Below are positions 27,952 through 37,473 of a stretch of 64,000 nucleotides of DNA, in pieces; position 1 is the stretch's first letter, and each line of letters starts with the position of its first letter. Position numbers and translations under genes: made by a program. The stretch is from Burkholderiales bacterium 70-64 (GTDB lineage Bacteria; Pseudomonadota; Gammaproteobacteria; Burkholderiales; Burkholderiaceae_E), in contig MKUQ01000040.1 in assembly GCA_001898645.1 (NCBI GenBank), forward strand, positions 1 to 64,000, read 5' to 3'. The notes under the pieces are model-generated. The model was not told the DNA's origin and searched no databases. It saw nothing but the letters and a program-made list of their open reading frames with translations.

Positions 27952-28025
27952 TCGCCAATATCCTCCGCGTACGGACACTCAAGCCGAGAGCGCGCTCGAA
28001 ACCGAAAGCATCGCCTCGGCACGGA

Positions 28026-28068
28026 AGTGTGTTGCAGGCGGATCGGCGGCCAGTAGCCCAAATTGGAC
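28026..28068 (-). promoter_or_regulatory. Possible AraC/XylS-type promoter S5 (divergent partner of S4)
   Basis: On the - strand, GTCCAATTTGGGCTACT (28068 to 28052) keeps the GGCTA half and the ATTTG spacer of S2 but has lost the leading TGC. CACACT lies 20 bases further on, at the -10 position of the other elements. It would drive the DUF1329 operon starting at 27951. Because half the site is degenerate, this call is tentative. Confidence 0.35.
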
Positions 28069-28110
28069 TGTTGCACTGCGGCAAGGTCGCCCGGCATCTG
28101 CGGAGCGCTA

Positions 28111-28153
28111 TGCCAAATCCGGCTAACTCCGGCCCGGAGTCGCGACATAGAGT
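28111..28153 (+). promoter_or_regulatory. Predicted AraC/XylS-type promoter S4
   Basis: TGCCAAATCCGGCTAAC at 28111-28127 fits TGCC-N6-GGCTA, and TAGAGT at 28148-28153 is 20 bases downstream. The start of transcription would fall near 28160, leaving a short leader before the flavoprotein ATG at 28183. Confidence 0.55.
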
Positions 28154-28182
28154 GCGGCAGGCCATTCCGGAGACCAAGCTCG

Positions 28183-30186
28183 ATGAACAGAGATGCCAGG
28201 GGATCCCTTCCCCGACCCAGCGGAATCCCGAATCTGTCGCAACGCGAAACCCAACTGCTCGGCATGAACACGCCGATCACGCGACGTGACTTCGTAGGGT
28301 CCACGTTGCTGGGCGCCGGAGCCGCCTTGCTCGGAGCCGCCGCACCGGGTGCGATCGGTGGCGCCTCGGCTCAAACGGTCGACCTCCCGCTGAGCGGGCT
28401 GGATGCCGGCTGGACCGGCCCGGGCGGCATCGGCGACTACGCGAAGTCCAACGGCAATACCCACGAGGTGCTCAATGCGGCGCACGGGCACCTCCGCAAT
28501 CGCGACCTGGACGCCTGGCTGGACTCGGCGAGCGATACCGGAGAAGTCTTCGATCTGCTGGTCGTCGGCTGCGGAATATCCGGCCTGTCATCCGCCTACA
28601 CGTATCACAAGCACCGGCCCAACAGCCCGGTTCTGCTTCTCGACCAGCACCCCGTGTTCGGCGGCGAGGCCAAGCAGAACGAATTCGAGGTGGACGGGGT
28701 CCACCTGTGGGCACCCCAAGGATCGACGGGGATGGTGTTCCCGCTGAAGCGGGCGAAGGAATACAACTTCTATTCGGACTTCTACGACGAGCTCGATTTC
28801 CCGCAGGAGTTCGAGTTCCAGCAGCCGCGCAGCCTGGCGACGAAGGACTTGCTGGTCCCCGGCGACATCTGGGGGCCGATGCACATCCAATGGGAGGCGG
28901 CCGACATCGGCTACTTCTTCGAGTCGAAGGGCTTCGTCAGGAACATGTGGCGGGACGGCCTGCGCAACACCCCTTTCAGCGAGAAGGAACGGATCGACTT
29001 CATGACGGCGGAGCTGTTTCGCACGCCCAATCGCCGCCCCGACTGGGAGAGGTGGCTCGATTCGATGACGTATTCGCAGTACCTGCGAAACGAGCTCGGC
29101 ATCGACAGCCCCGCGTTCGAGAAGTACATCAGCCCGGTCAGTGCGGCCATGGGCTGTGGGCTGGGATCCGATGTGATATCGGCATATTCGGCCTTCAACT
29201 TCATGGCGCCCGGCCCGGTCGCCCAGGGCCGTGACCTGGCAAAAGGGTATGCCGACCCTGCGGACCAGGTCTACCTGGTGACGCTGCCCGGCGGGAACGC
29301 GAGCATCGCGCGACGCCTGGTGCAGAAGATGGTGCCGGGAGCATTCAAGGGGAAGCGGCTGACCGAGGTCCTGCTCGACAGGATCAGCTTCACGGCGCTC
29401 GATCGACCGGGCAATGCCGTGCGTATCCGTCTCTCGAGCACGGTCGTGGCGGTCAAGCACGCCGGTGATCCGGCCAAGGCGAAGAAGGTCACGGTCTGGT
29501 ACGAGCGCGCAGGACGCCTCTACAAGGTCAGTGCCAAAGGGGTGGTCCTGGCCGGTCAGCAGCATGTGAACCGCCATCTCTGCCGCGACGTCCCGCAGGC
29601 GTATCGCGACGCGATGGCGACCTTTCATCATGCACCGATGCTCACGGTCAACGTCGCGCTGCGCAACTGGCGATTCCTGGACAGGCTGGGCATCAGCTGT
29701 GCGCGCTGGTTCGAAGGATTCGGATGGTGGACCGGCCTGCGTCGCAACGTCCGCCTGGACGGCAGGGAGACCATGCCGCTGGATCCAGGCAAGCCGGTCG
29801 TCCTGACGCAGTACAACCCGTTCCTGCTTCCGGGCTTGCCGTTTCCGCAACAGTGCACTGCCGCGCGCATGCAGTTGTTCGGAATGACATATGCCGAGAT
29901 CGAATCCGCGGTGCGCGCGCAATTCACCAGGATGTTCTCCTCGGCCGGGTTCGACGCCGCGCGCGACATCGCGGGAATCACGACCAATCGTTGGGGTCAC
30001 GCCTACGCGGTGGCTCCGCCGGGTTTCTTCTTCGGCGAGAACGGGCAGCCTGCGCCACGCGAGACGCTGCGCAAGCGCTTCAACCGCATCGCGTTCTCCC
30101 ATTCCGAGCTCACCGGTGCCCAGATGTGGGAGTCTGCCGCCGACGAGGGACAACGAGCCGCGCGCCAATTGCTCGAGGTGATCTGA
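28183..30186 (+). CDS. Tat-exported FAD-dependent amine oxidoreductase (spermidine-dehydrogenase-like)
   Basis: This 667-residue flavoprotein has a twin-arginine signal (TRRDFVGSTLLGAGAALLGAAAPG, about residues 33-57). The preceding ETQLLGMNTPITRRDF resembles the N-terminus of the SpdH group, which is why start 28183, with GGAGACC upstream, is favoured over ATG 28264. FDLLVVGCGISGLSSAYTYHKH is the FAD-binding fold and QHPVFGGEAKQNEF follows it. A periplasmic enzyme oxidising a polyamine or other amine to an aldehyde would fit the aminotransferase, aldehyde dehydrogenase and permease genes nearby. It is about 45 residues longer than the known spermidine dehydrogenase. Substrate identity is inferred. 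Confidence 0.72.
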   Translation: MNRDARGSLPRPSGIPNLSQRETQLLGMNTPITRRDFVGSTLLGAGAALLGAAAPGAIGGASAQTVDLPLSGLDAGWTGPGGIGDYAKSNGNTHEVLNAAHGHLRNRDLDAWLDSASDTGEVFDLLVVGCGISGLSSAYTYHKHRPNSPVLLLDQHPVFGGEAKQNEFEVDGVHLWAPQGSTGMVFPLKRAKEYNFYSDFYDELDFPQEFEFQQPRSLATKDLLVPGDIWGPMHIQWEAADIGYFFESKGFVRNMWRDGLRNTPFSEKERIDFMTAELFRTPNRRPDWERWLDSMTYSQYLRNELGIDSPAFEKYISPVSAAMGCGLGSDVISAYSAFNFMAPGPVAQGRDLAKGYADPADQVYLVTLPGGNASIARRLVQKMVPGAFKGKRLTEVLLDRISFTALDRPGNAVRIRLSSTVVAVKHAGDPAKAKKVTVWYERAGRLYKVSAKGVVLAGQQHVNRHLCRDVPQAYRDAMATFHHAPMLTVNVALRNWRFLDRLGISCARWFEGFGWWTGLRRNVRLDGRETMPLDPGKPVVLTQYNPFLLPGLPFPQQCTAARMQLFGMTYAEIESAVRAQFTRMFSSAGFDAARDIAGITTNRWGHAYAVAPPGFFFGENGQPAPRETLRKRFNRIAFSHSELTGAQMWESAADEGQRAARQLLEVI

Positions 30187-30265
30187 GCGGCCACGCGCTC
30201 GAATCCCGACTCCCGCACGAATCGCTTCGACCCTCCCGTCAATCAGTCAACCGAGTGCCGATGAC

Positions 30266-30793
30266 ATGAAGCTGCTGCTCCGGATTGCGTTCACCACCCT
30301 TATCGCCATGTCGACGTGGATCCCTGCGGCCGGTGCCGAGATCGCTTCTCCGCCGGGCAGCCAGGCGGATTCGGACGCCCTGCAGGCATTCAGGAAGGCC
30401 ATTCGAGCCCAGTACGACCTCAAGGAGCGCGCCTGGGCTGCCCGGGACTACAGAAGCCTGGTGACCGGCTTCTATTCGCCGTCCGCCTTCACTGCGGCGG
30501 AAGGCGAGCCCAAGTTCTTCGCGATGGGCAGGGACCAGTTTCTCGAGTTGTACAAGACGTACGTCGCCGACACCGACAGGATCCGCATCGAGTCGGTGCA
30601 CACGCATGTGAATGGGAACATGGGCTGGGACTGGACGAACTTCTACGCCGACGTCAAGCCGGAGAAGGCGAAGGACTATCCGCCGTCGCCGGTCCGCATC
30701 CTGTTCGTGTGGGAAAAAATCGACGGCAAGTGGATGTGCGCGGGCGACGTCGTCCTGCTCGGGAGCTTCGACGGGACGCCCGGGCGCAAGTGA
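30266..30793 (+). CDS. Secreted NTF2-like/SnoaL-type small protein
   Basis: This 175-residue protein has a signal peptide (residues 1-23, ending AGAE). A single alpha+beta domain of NTF2-like size follows: ALQAFRKAIRAQYDLKERAWAARDYRSLVTGFYSPSAFTAAEG resembles the N-terminal helices, and PVRILFVWEKIDGKWMCAGDVVLLG the closing strands. Some members bind small hydrophobic ligands or act as isomerases. It lies 79 bases after the flavoprotein gene and is probably co-expressed with it. It may deliver or process a product in the periplasm; no catalytic residues are obvious. Confidence 0.65.
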   Translation: MKLLLRIAFTTLIAMSTWIPAAGAEIASPPGSQADSDALQAFRKAIRAQYDLKERAWAARDYRSLVTGFYSPSAFTAAEGEPKFFAMGRDQFLELYKTYVADTDRIRIESVHTHVNGNMGWDWTNFYADVKPEKAKDYPPSPVRILFVWEKIDGKWMCAGDVVLLGSFDGTPGRK

Positions 30794-30803
30794 TCCCCTT
30801 GCG

Positions 30804-31865
30804 TCAGTCGAGCGCCCGGACGCGGCGCAGTGTCTCGGACGGCAGCTCGCCGAAGAGGTGCCGATAGTCGTGGCTGAAACGGCTCAGGTGCCAGAAGCCG
30901 AAAGCCTCGACCGCATCCCTGACCCGCATGCCGGCCGTCCCGCTCGAGAGCATGCGTCGCGCTCCGCCGAGCCTCATGAAGCGCAGGTAGGCCAGGGGGC
31001 CGATCCCCAATACTTCGTTGAAGCTCTGCTGCAACCAGCGACGGGAAACGCCCAGCACCCGGCACAAGTCGAGCACTCGGGGCGGGTCGTCGCTGCGCTC
31101 GCGCAAGTACTCGCGGGCGCGGCGAACCACCTGCAGATGGGCAAGCTCGCGCCGCACCGTCTTGTCTGCGCGCAGACGGTCGGAAACCAGAGGACCCAGG
31201 ATTTCGAGCACGCCGTGCTGAAGGCTGCGACGTACGGCAGGCGCTCTCAGTGAAGGGACGGATCCCGGGTCCGTACTCTGGAGAGCATGCAGCCTTTCGC
31301 CCAATCGCGTCGCAAGCGATGCGTCATTGACGACGGCAGGTCCCTCGGACAGCCAGTGCTCGAGGTCCGCGTGCTCCGTATGCCACACGTATTCGCTCAG
31401 CACTTGGCGATTCACGACGACCGAGACCAGATGCATCGGCGGCACGATCGAATCGAGTTCGCGGCGGGTATCGAACGCACTGACCCCGTCGCGCCACGCC
31501 ACGCCGTTGAGCAAACCTGCACCCTTCATTCCCCGCGCGACGCCAAAGCTGATCGACCCTGCCGGAGCACACCCGAAATGATTGGTCGTCACGTTGCGGA
31601 ACTCCTCGAACAGCACCTGAATGTGCGGCAGGTGCAAGTCCACGGAGTATCCGGCCAGCTCTCCGGCAGTGATCTGCAGGCATTGGATGTTCCAGCCCGG
31701 AATGCACTGGATCGATTCCGTGTCGACGGCGAATCGACGTATCCGACGCGATGGAGAAGGGGTCGAATCGGGACTGCGACCCTGCCCCTCGGGGAGCCGC
31801 CTGGACGTCTTCCCCTGGTGTGAGCCCGAGCGCGGTCCGGGTTGCTTCATGGCCGGGATGTTCAC
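30804..31865 (-). CDS. AraC-family transcriptional regulator
   Basis: This protein of up to 353 residues has a C-terminal AraC domain (about residues 245-350; VLDLCRVLGVSRRWLQQSFNEVLGIGPLAYLRFMRLGGARRML and VRDAVEAFGFWHLSRFSHDYRHLFGELPSETL). Its N-terminal domain is unlike that of the two paralogues at 7887 and 18687, so it senses something else. The frame opens at GTG 31865; ATG 31850 is equally possible and neither has a clear ribosome site. The first 40 residues are basic and Ser/Pro-rich. It converges on the NTF2-like gene and diverges from the old-yellow-enzyme gene across a 74-base gap with a strong palindrome. Confidence 0.82.
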   Translation of the reverse strand: MNIPAMKQPGPRSGSHQGKTSRRLPEGQGRSPDSTPSPSRRIRRFAVDTESIQCIPGWNIQCLQITAGELAGYSVDLHLPHIQVLFEEFRNVTTNHFGCAPAGSISFGVARGMKGAGLLNGVAWRDGVSAFDTRRELDSIVPPMHLVSVVVNRQVLSEYVWHTEHADLEHWLSEGPAVVNDASLATRLGERLHALQSTDPGSVPSLRAPAVRRSLQHGVLEILGPLVSDRLRADKTVRRELAHLQVVRRAREYLRERSDDPPRVLDLCRVLGVSRRWLQQSFNEVLGIGPLAYLRFMRLGGARRMLSSGTAGMRVRDAVEAFGFWHLSRFSHDYRHLFGELPSETLRRVRALD

Positions 31866-31890
31866 TTGAAGAGGTGTTGCAGGTCAATTT

Positions 31891-31904
31891 GTTTAAGCTT
31901 AAAC
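31891..31904. promoter_or_regulatory. Perfect 14-bp palindrome, candidate operator
   Basis: GTTTAAGCTTAAAC is a perfect palindrome in the gap between the AraC gene and the old-yellow-enzyme gene, 36 bases before the latter's ATG. The gap is AT-rich against its surroundings. A dimeric regulator of the MarR or TetR type would suit such a symmetric site; AraC proteins usually bind direct repeats. No MarR gene lies in the window. Confidence 0.5.
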
Positions 31905-31939
31905 TACTTGCACGAGATACATGTTGCAAGGAACGACTC

Positions 31940-33403
<1,464 letters not shown>

Positions 33404-33441
33404 CCCCTCCCCCATTCCCGACATTCCGGACCCCCGTTGCC

Positions 33442-33765
33442 ATGGCCCACGTCGTTCTCGAATCCTGCATCCGTTGCCGCTACACCGACTGCGTCGACGT
33501 ATGCCCCGTCGACTGCTTCCGCATCGGCCCCAACATGCTCGTCATCGACCCCGACGAGTGCATCGACTGCGCCGTGTGCGTGCCCGAGTGCCCGGTCGAC
33601 GCCATCAAGGCCGAGGAGGACGTTCCGCCCGAGGGGCTGCCCCTGGTGGCCCTGAACGCCGAGCTTGCCCGCGACTGGCCCGCCATCACGCGCAAGCAGG
33701 ACCCGCTGCCCGAAGCCGAGGAATGGAAGGACGCCCCCGGCAAGCTGGCCTACCTGGAACGCTGA
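33442..33765 (+). CDS. fdxA: 7Fe-8S ferredoxin (FdxA type)
   Basis: This 107-residue protein has an N-terminal [18 protein letters not shown] segment and a second [16 protein letters not shown] segment. This is the layout of FdxA ferredoxins carrying one 3Fe-4S and one 4Fe-4S cluster. The conserved tail ([26 protein letters not shown]) is also typical. It sits one base before the large flavoprotein's ATG, which points to a dedicated electron carrier for that enzyme or for the old yellow enzyme homologue upstream. Confidence 0.92.
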   Translation: MAHVVLESCIRCRYTDCVDVCPVDCFRIGPNMLVIDPDECIDCAVCVPECPVDAIKAEEDVPPEGLPLVALNAELARDWPAITRKQDPLPEAEEWKDAPGKLAYLER

Positions 33766-33766
33766 G

Positions 33767-36700
33767 ATGACCGCCGAGCTCGCCCTCGCCTGGGGCCTGC
33801 GCCTGGAGGACCTGTACTCCTCCGAAGGGCTGGCGCATGTCGACGCGACGTTCGTCGCGCGCCTGCGCCGATCCGATGCGGCGCTGGCGCAGCGGCTGCT
33901 CGAGGCGCGCCGCCAGGCCGCGGCGGAGCCGCCCGCCGAGGGCGCCTCCGGGGCGCGCAGCGACGCCGCGCTGCTGACCGAGCTGGGCCCGCACGTCGAC
34001 GCCTTCGTGGCGCGCCTGTTTGGCATCGTCGACGATCTGGCCACCCTGCGCGAGGCGCACCGCACGCTCGACCCGCTGTACGAGGTCAAGCGGCAGTTCG
34101 TCAAGCGCCAGGCCGCGAAGCTGCCGCCCGCCGAGCTCGCCGGCTTCGACGCCGGCGCGGCGCTGCGCGAGATCGAATCGCGGCTCGGCCGGCCGTTCGA
34201 GGAGCTGGCCTTCGCGCGCGCGGTGCTCGCCTGGCAGCGCATCGAGGCCGACGAGACCGCCGATGCCGGAGAGCGCGAGGCGGCACGCGCACGGCTCGCG
34301 CTGGCGCTGCGCTATTGCGCATGGGCCGTCGCGAGCGAGGAAGGCCGCCGGCGCCATGCTGGCGGCGTGCTGTTCCGGCAGCCGGCCAAGGTCGATCCCC
34401 AGCGGCTGCTCGGGCACGCGCGCGAGCACGACGAGCACGGCGTGCGCGTGTTCACCATCGATCCGCAGCGCCTGCGCCGGCGCGAGGGCTTCGCGCTCAC
34501 CGACGACGGCACCGACCTGCGCGGCGCGCTCGACGAAGCCAACTACTGCATCTGGTGCCACGAGCAGGGCAAGGACTCCTGCTCGAAGGGGCTCAAGGAG
34601 AAGCCCGGCCCCACGGGCGAGGCGGCCTGGAAGCGCTCGCCCTTCGGCGTCAACCTCGCCGGCTGTCCGCTCGAGGAGCGCATCTCCGAGTTCCACCTGC
34701 TCAAGACGCAGGGCCACGCCATCGCCGCGCTGGCGATGATCACGGTCGACAACCCGATGCTGGCTGCCACCGGCCACCGCATCTGCAACGACTGCATGAA
34801 GGCGTGCATCTACCAGAAGCAGACGCCGGTGGACATCCCGCAGGCCGAGACGCGCACCCTGAAAGACGTGCTCGAGCTGCCCTGGGGCTTCGAGATCTAT
34901 TCGCTGCTCACGCGCTGGAACCCGCTCAACCTGCGCCGGCCGGTGCCCCGGCCCGACAGCGGCTATCGCGTCCTGGTGGCCGGCATGGGCCCGGCGGGCT
35001 TCACGCTGGCGCACCACCTGATGAACGAAGGCCACGGCGTGGTGGGCATCGACGGCTTGAAGATCGAGCCGCTCGACGAAGCCCTGAGCGGCGTGCGCGC
35101 CGACGGCTCGCGCGTGCCGTTCGAGCCGGTGCACGACGTGCGCACGCTCTACGAGCCGCTCGGCGAACGGGTGATGGCCGGCTTCGGCGGGGTGGCCGAG
35201 TACGGCATCACGGTGCGCTGGAACAAGAACTTCCTGAAGCTGGTCAGGCTGCTGCTGGTGCGGCGCGAGCGCTTCAGCCTGGTGGGCGGCGTGCGCTTCG
35301 GCAGCACGCTGGACGTGGACGACGCGCTCGCCCTCGGCTTCGATCACGTCGCGCTCGCCATGGGCGCAGGCAGGCCGACCACGCTGGACATCCCCAACGG
35401 CCTGGCGCGCGGGGTGCGCACGGCGAGCGACTTCCTCATGGCCCTGCAGCTCACCGGCGCCGCGCGCGTCGACTCGCTGGCCAACATGCAGCTGCGCCTG
35501 CCTGTGGTGGTGATCGGCGGCGGGCTCACCGCGATCGATACCGCCACCGAGTCGCTGGCCTACTACACGGTGCAGGTGGAGAAGTTCCTCGCGCGCCACG
35601 AGGCGCTCGCGGCGCGGCTGGGCGAGGCCGGCGCGCGCGCCGGCTGGAACGCCGAGGACGCGGCGATCGCCGAGGAGTTCATCGCGCATGCGCGCGCGAT
35701 CCGCGCCGAACGCGAGGCTGCCCGGCGCGAGCAGCGCGCGCCGCGCCTGGCCGAGCTGCTGCAGCGATGGGGCGGCGTGACCATCGCCTATCGCAAGCGC
35801 CTCGTCGACAGCCCCTCCTACACGCTGAATCACGAAGAGGTCGAGAAGGCGCTCGAGGAAGGGATCCGCTACGCCGAATGCCTCGCCCCGACCCGCATCG
35901 ACGTCGACGCGCACGGCGCGGTCGAATCGATCACCTTCGCCCGCCAGCACCGCGACGAGCAGGGCGGCTGGAGCGAGGGCGAGCCGTGGCGCGCGCCCGC
36001 GCGCACCGTGTTCGTGGCCGCGGGCACGCAGCCCAACACCGTGCTGGCGCGCGAGGACCCCACGCACTTCGCGCTCGACGGCCGCTACTTCCGCGCCGTC
36101 GACGCCGAGGGCCGGCCGGTCGCGCCGGTCCGCGCCAACGCCAAACCCGACGCCGCGCAGGTGCTGCTCGCGCGCCTCGACGACGGGCGCATGCTGTCGT
36201 TCTTCGGCGACCTGCACCCGAGCTACTTCGGCAACGTGGTGAAGGCCATGGCTTCGGCGCGCCACGGCTATCCGGTGGTGTGCCGCATGCTCGGCACGCG
36301 CCCGCCGGCCTGCGGCGAAGCCTTCGATGCGTTCGCGCGGCGCCTCGATGCGCTGCTGCGCCCGCGCATCGAGCGCGTCGAGCGGCTCACGCCCACCATC
36401 ATCGAGGTGGTGGTGCACGCGCCGATGGCCGCGCGGCGCTTTCGTCCCGGGCAGTTCTACCGGCTGCAGAACTTCGAATCGCGCGCCCCGCGCGCGCAGG
36501 TCGACGGCCGGAGCACCACGCTCGCCATGGAGGGCCTCGCGCTGACCGGCGCCTGGGTCGATCGCGAGCGCGGCCTGGTCTCCACCATCGTGCTCGAGAT
36601 GGGCGGCTCCTCCAACCTGTGCGCCGACCTCGCGCCGGGCGAGCCGGTGGTGCTGATGGGCCCGACCGGCTCGCCCACCGGCATCGCATCCGGCGAAACG

Positions 36701-37381
36701 GTGGTGCTGGTGGGCGGCGGGCTCGGCAACGCCGTGCTGTTCTCGATCGGCGCGGCGCTGCGCGCCGCCGGCTCGCGCGTGCTGTACTTCGCGGGCTACA
36801 AGAAGCGCATCGACCGCTACAAGGTGGCCGAGATCGAGGCCGCCGCCGACACCATCGTCTGGTGCTGCGACGAGGCGCCCGGCTTCGAACCGGGCCGCGC
36901 GCAGGACCGCAGCGTGGTCGGCAACATCGTGGATGCGATGGCGGCCTACGCCCGCGGCGAACTGTCCGACCTGTCAGTGGAGGGCGCGCTGCGCCTGCAG
37001 GACGCCGACCGGATCATCGCGATCGGCTCCGACCGGATGATGGCGGCGGTCGCTGCAGCGCGTCATGCAGTGCTGGCTCCCTACCTCAAGCCCTGCCATC
37101 GCGCCATCGGCTCCATCAACTCCCCGATGCAATGCATGATGAAGGAGATCTGCGCGCAGTGCCTGCAGCCGCACAAAGACCCTGAATCGGGGAAGGTCAG
37201 CTACGTTTTCTCGTGTTTCGACCAGGACCAGCCGCTGGACCAGGTCGATTTCCCCGCGCTGGGCCAGCGATTGGCCCAGAACCGGCTCCAGGAGCGGCAG
37301 ACGGCGGCCTGGATCGCCCTGTGCCGCAGCGGCGCCCGATCGCCGGCGCAGGCCCGGCCGTCGGCGCGGGCAAACCCGTGA
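33767..37381 (+). CDS. Fused NfnL-like/NfnS-like (GltD + PyrK type) iron-sulphur flavoprotein
   Basis: This 1204-residue protein has three parts. Residues 1-250 are helical and unassigned. Residues 255-830 follow the GltD/NfnL plan: Cys261, Cys264, Cys272 and Cys300 (GCPLEE), then Cys340, Cys343 and Cys347 for 4Fe-4S clusters; FAD motif GMGPAG at 406-411; pyridine-nucleotide motif GGGLTA at 584-589. Residues 870-1160 follow PyrK/NfnS: RFRPGQFYRLQN, VVLVGGGLGNAVLFSIGAAL, and a 2Fe-2S motif Cys1123, Cys1129, Cys1132, Cys1150. NfnSL couples NADH, NADPH and ferredoxin by electron bifurcation; the adjacent ferredoxin fits, but bifurcation here is inference. ATG 33767 follows the fdxA stop directly. 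Confidence 0.75.
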   Translation: MTAELALAWGLRLEDLYSSEGLAHVDATFVARLRRSDAALAQRLLEARRQAAAEPPAEGASGARSDAALLTELGPHVDAFVARLFGIVDDLATLREAHRTLDPLYEVKRQFVKRQAAKLPPAELAGFDAGAALREIESRLGRPFEELAFARAVLAWQRIEADETADAGEREAARARLALALRYCAWAVASEEGRRRHAGGVLFRQPAKVDPQRLLGHAREHDEHGVRVFTIDPQRLRRREGFALTDDGTDLRGALDEANYCIWCHEQGKDSCSKGLKEKPGPTGEAAWKRSPFGVNLAGCPLEERISEFHLLKTQGHAIAALAMITVDNPMLAATGHRICNDCMKACIYQKQTPVDIPQAETRTLKDVLELPWGFEIYSLLTRWNPLNLRRPVPRPDSGYRVLVAGMGPAGFTLAHHLMNEGHGVVGIDGLKIEPLDEALSGVRADGSRVPFEPVHDVRTLYEPLGERVMAGFGGVAEYGITVRWNKNFLKLVRLLLVRRERFSLVGGVRFGSTLDVDDALALGFDHVALAMGAGRPTTLDIPNGLARGVRTASDFLMALQLTGAARVDSLANMQLRLPVVVIGGGLTAIDTATESLAYYTVQVEKFLARHEALAARLGEAGARAGWNAEDAAIAEEFIAHARAIRAEREAARREQRAPRLAELLQRWGGVTIAYRKRLVDSPSYTLNHEEVEKALEEGIRYAECLAPTRIDVDAHGAVESITFARQHRDEQGGWSEGEPWRAPARTVFVAAGTQPNTVLAREDPTHFALDGRYFRAVDAEGRPVAPVRANAKPDAAQVLLARLDDGRMLSFFGDLHPSYFGNVVKAMASARHGYPVVCRMLGTRPPACGEAFDAFARRLDALLRPRIERVERLTPTIIEVVVHAPMAARRFRPGQFYRLQNFESRAPRAQVDGRSTTLAMEGLALTGAWVDRERGLVSTIVLEMGGSSNLCADLAPGEPVVLMGPTGSPTGIASGETVVLVGGGLGNAVLFSIGAALRAAGSRVLYFAGYKKRIDRYKVAEIEAAADTIVWCCDEAPGFEPGRAQDRSVVGNIVDAMAAYARGELSDLSVEGALRLQDADRIIAIGSDRMMAAVAAARHAVLAPYLKPCHRAIGSINSPMQCMMKEICAQCLQPHKDPESGKVSYVFSCFDQDQPLDQVDFPALGQRLAQNRLQERQTAAWIALCRSGARSPAQARPSARANP

Positions 37382-37413
37382 GGCATTTAGATGACACTGT
37401 GATGAAAGATCCC

Positions 37414-37441
37414 TTGCGCAGCGCAGCATCCCGAGGATAAT
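37414..37441 (+). promoter_or_regulatory. Sigma-70-like promoter of phaZ
   Basis: TTGCGC (37414-37419), a 16-base spacer and GATAAT (37436-37441) sit 33 bases before the phaZ ATG. TTGCGCAG at 37414-37421 and CTGCGCAA at 37443-37450 form an inverted repeat spanning the promoter, which may be a regulator site. Confidence 0.5.
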
Positions 37442-37473
37442 TCTGCGCAATCGATTTTTCTGCGGGAGATCGA

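Noticed and set aside
33686-36418. A 910-codon - strand frame opposite the NfnL/NfnS fusion
   Set aside because: It has no start context and an Arg/His/Gln-rich translation, and it opposes a gene with clear cofactor motifs.
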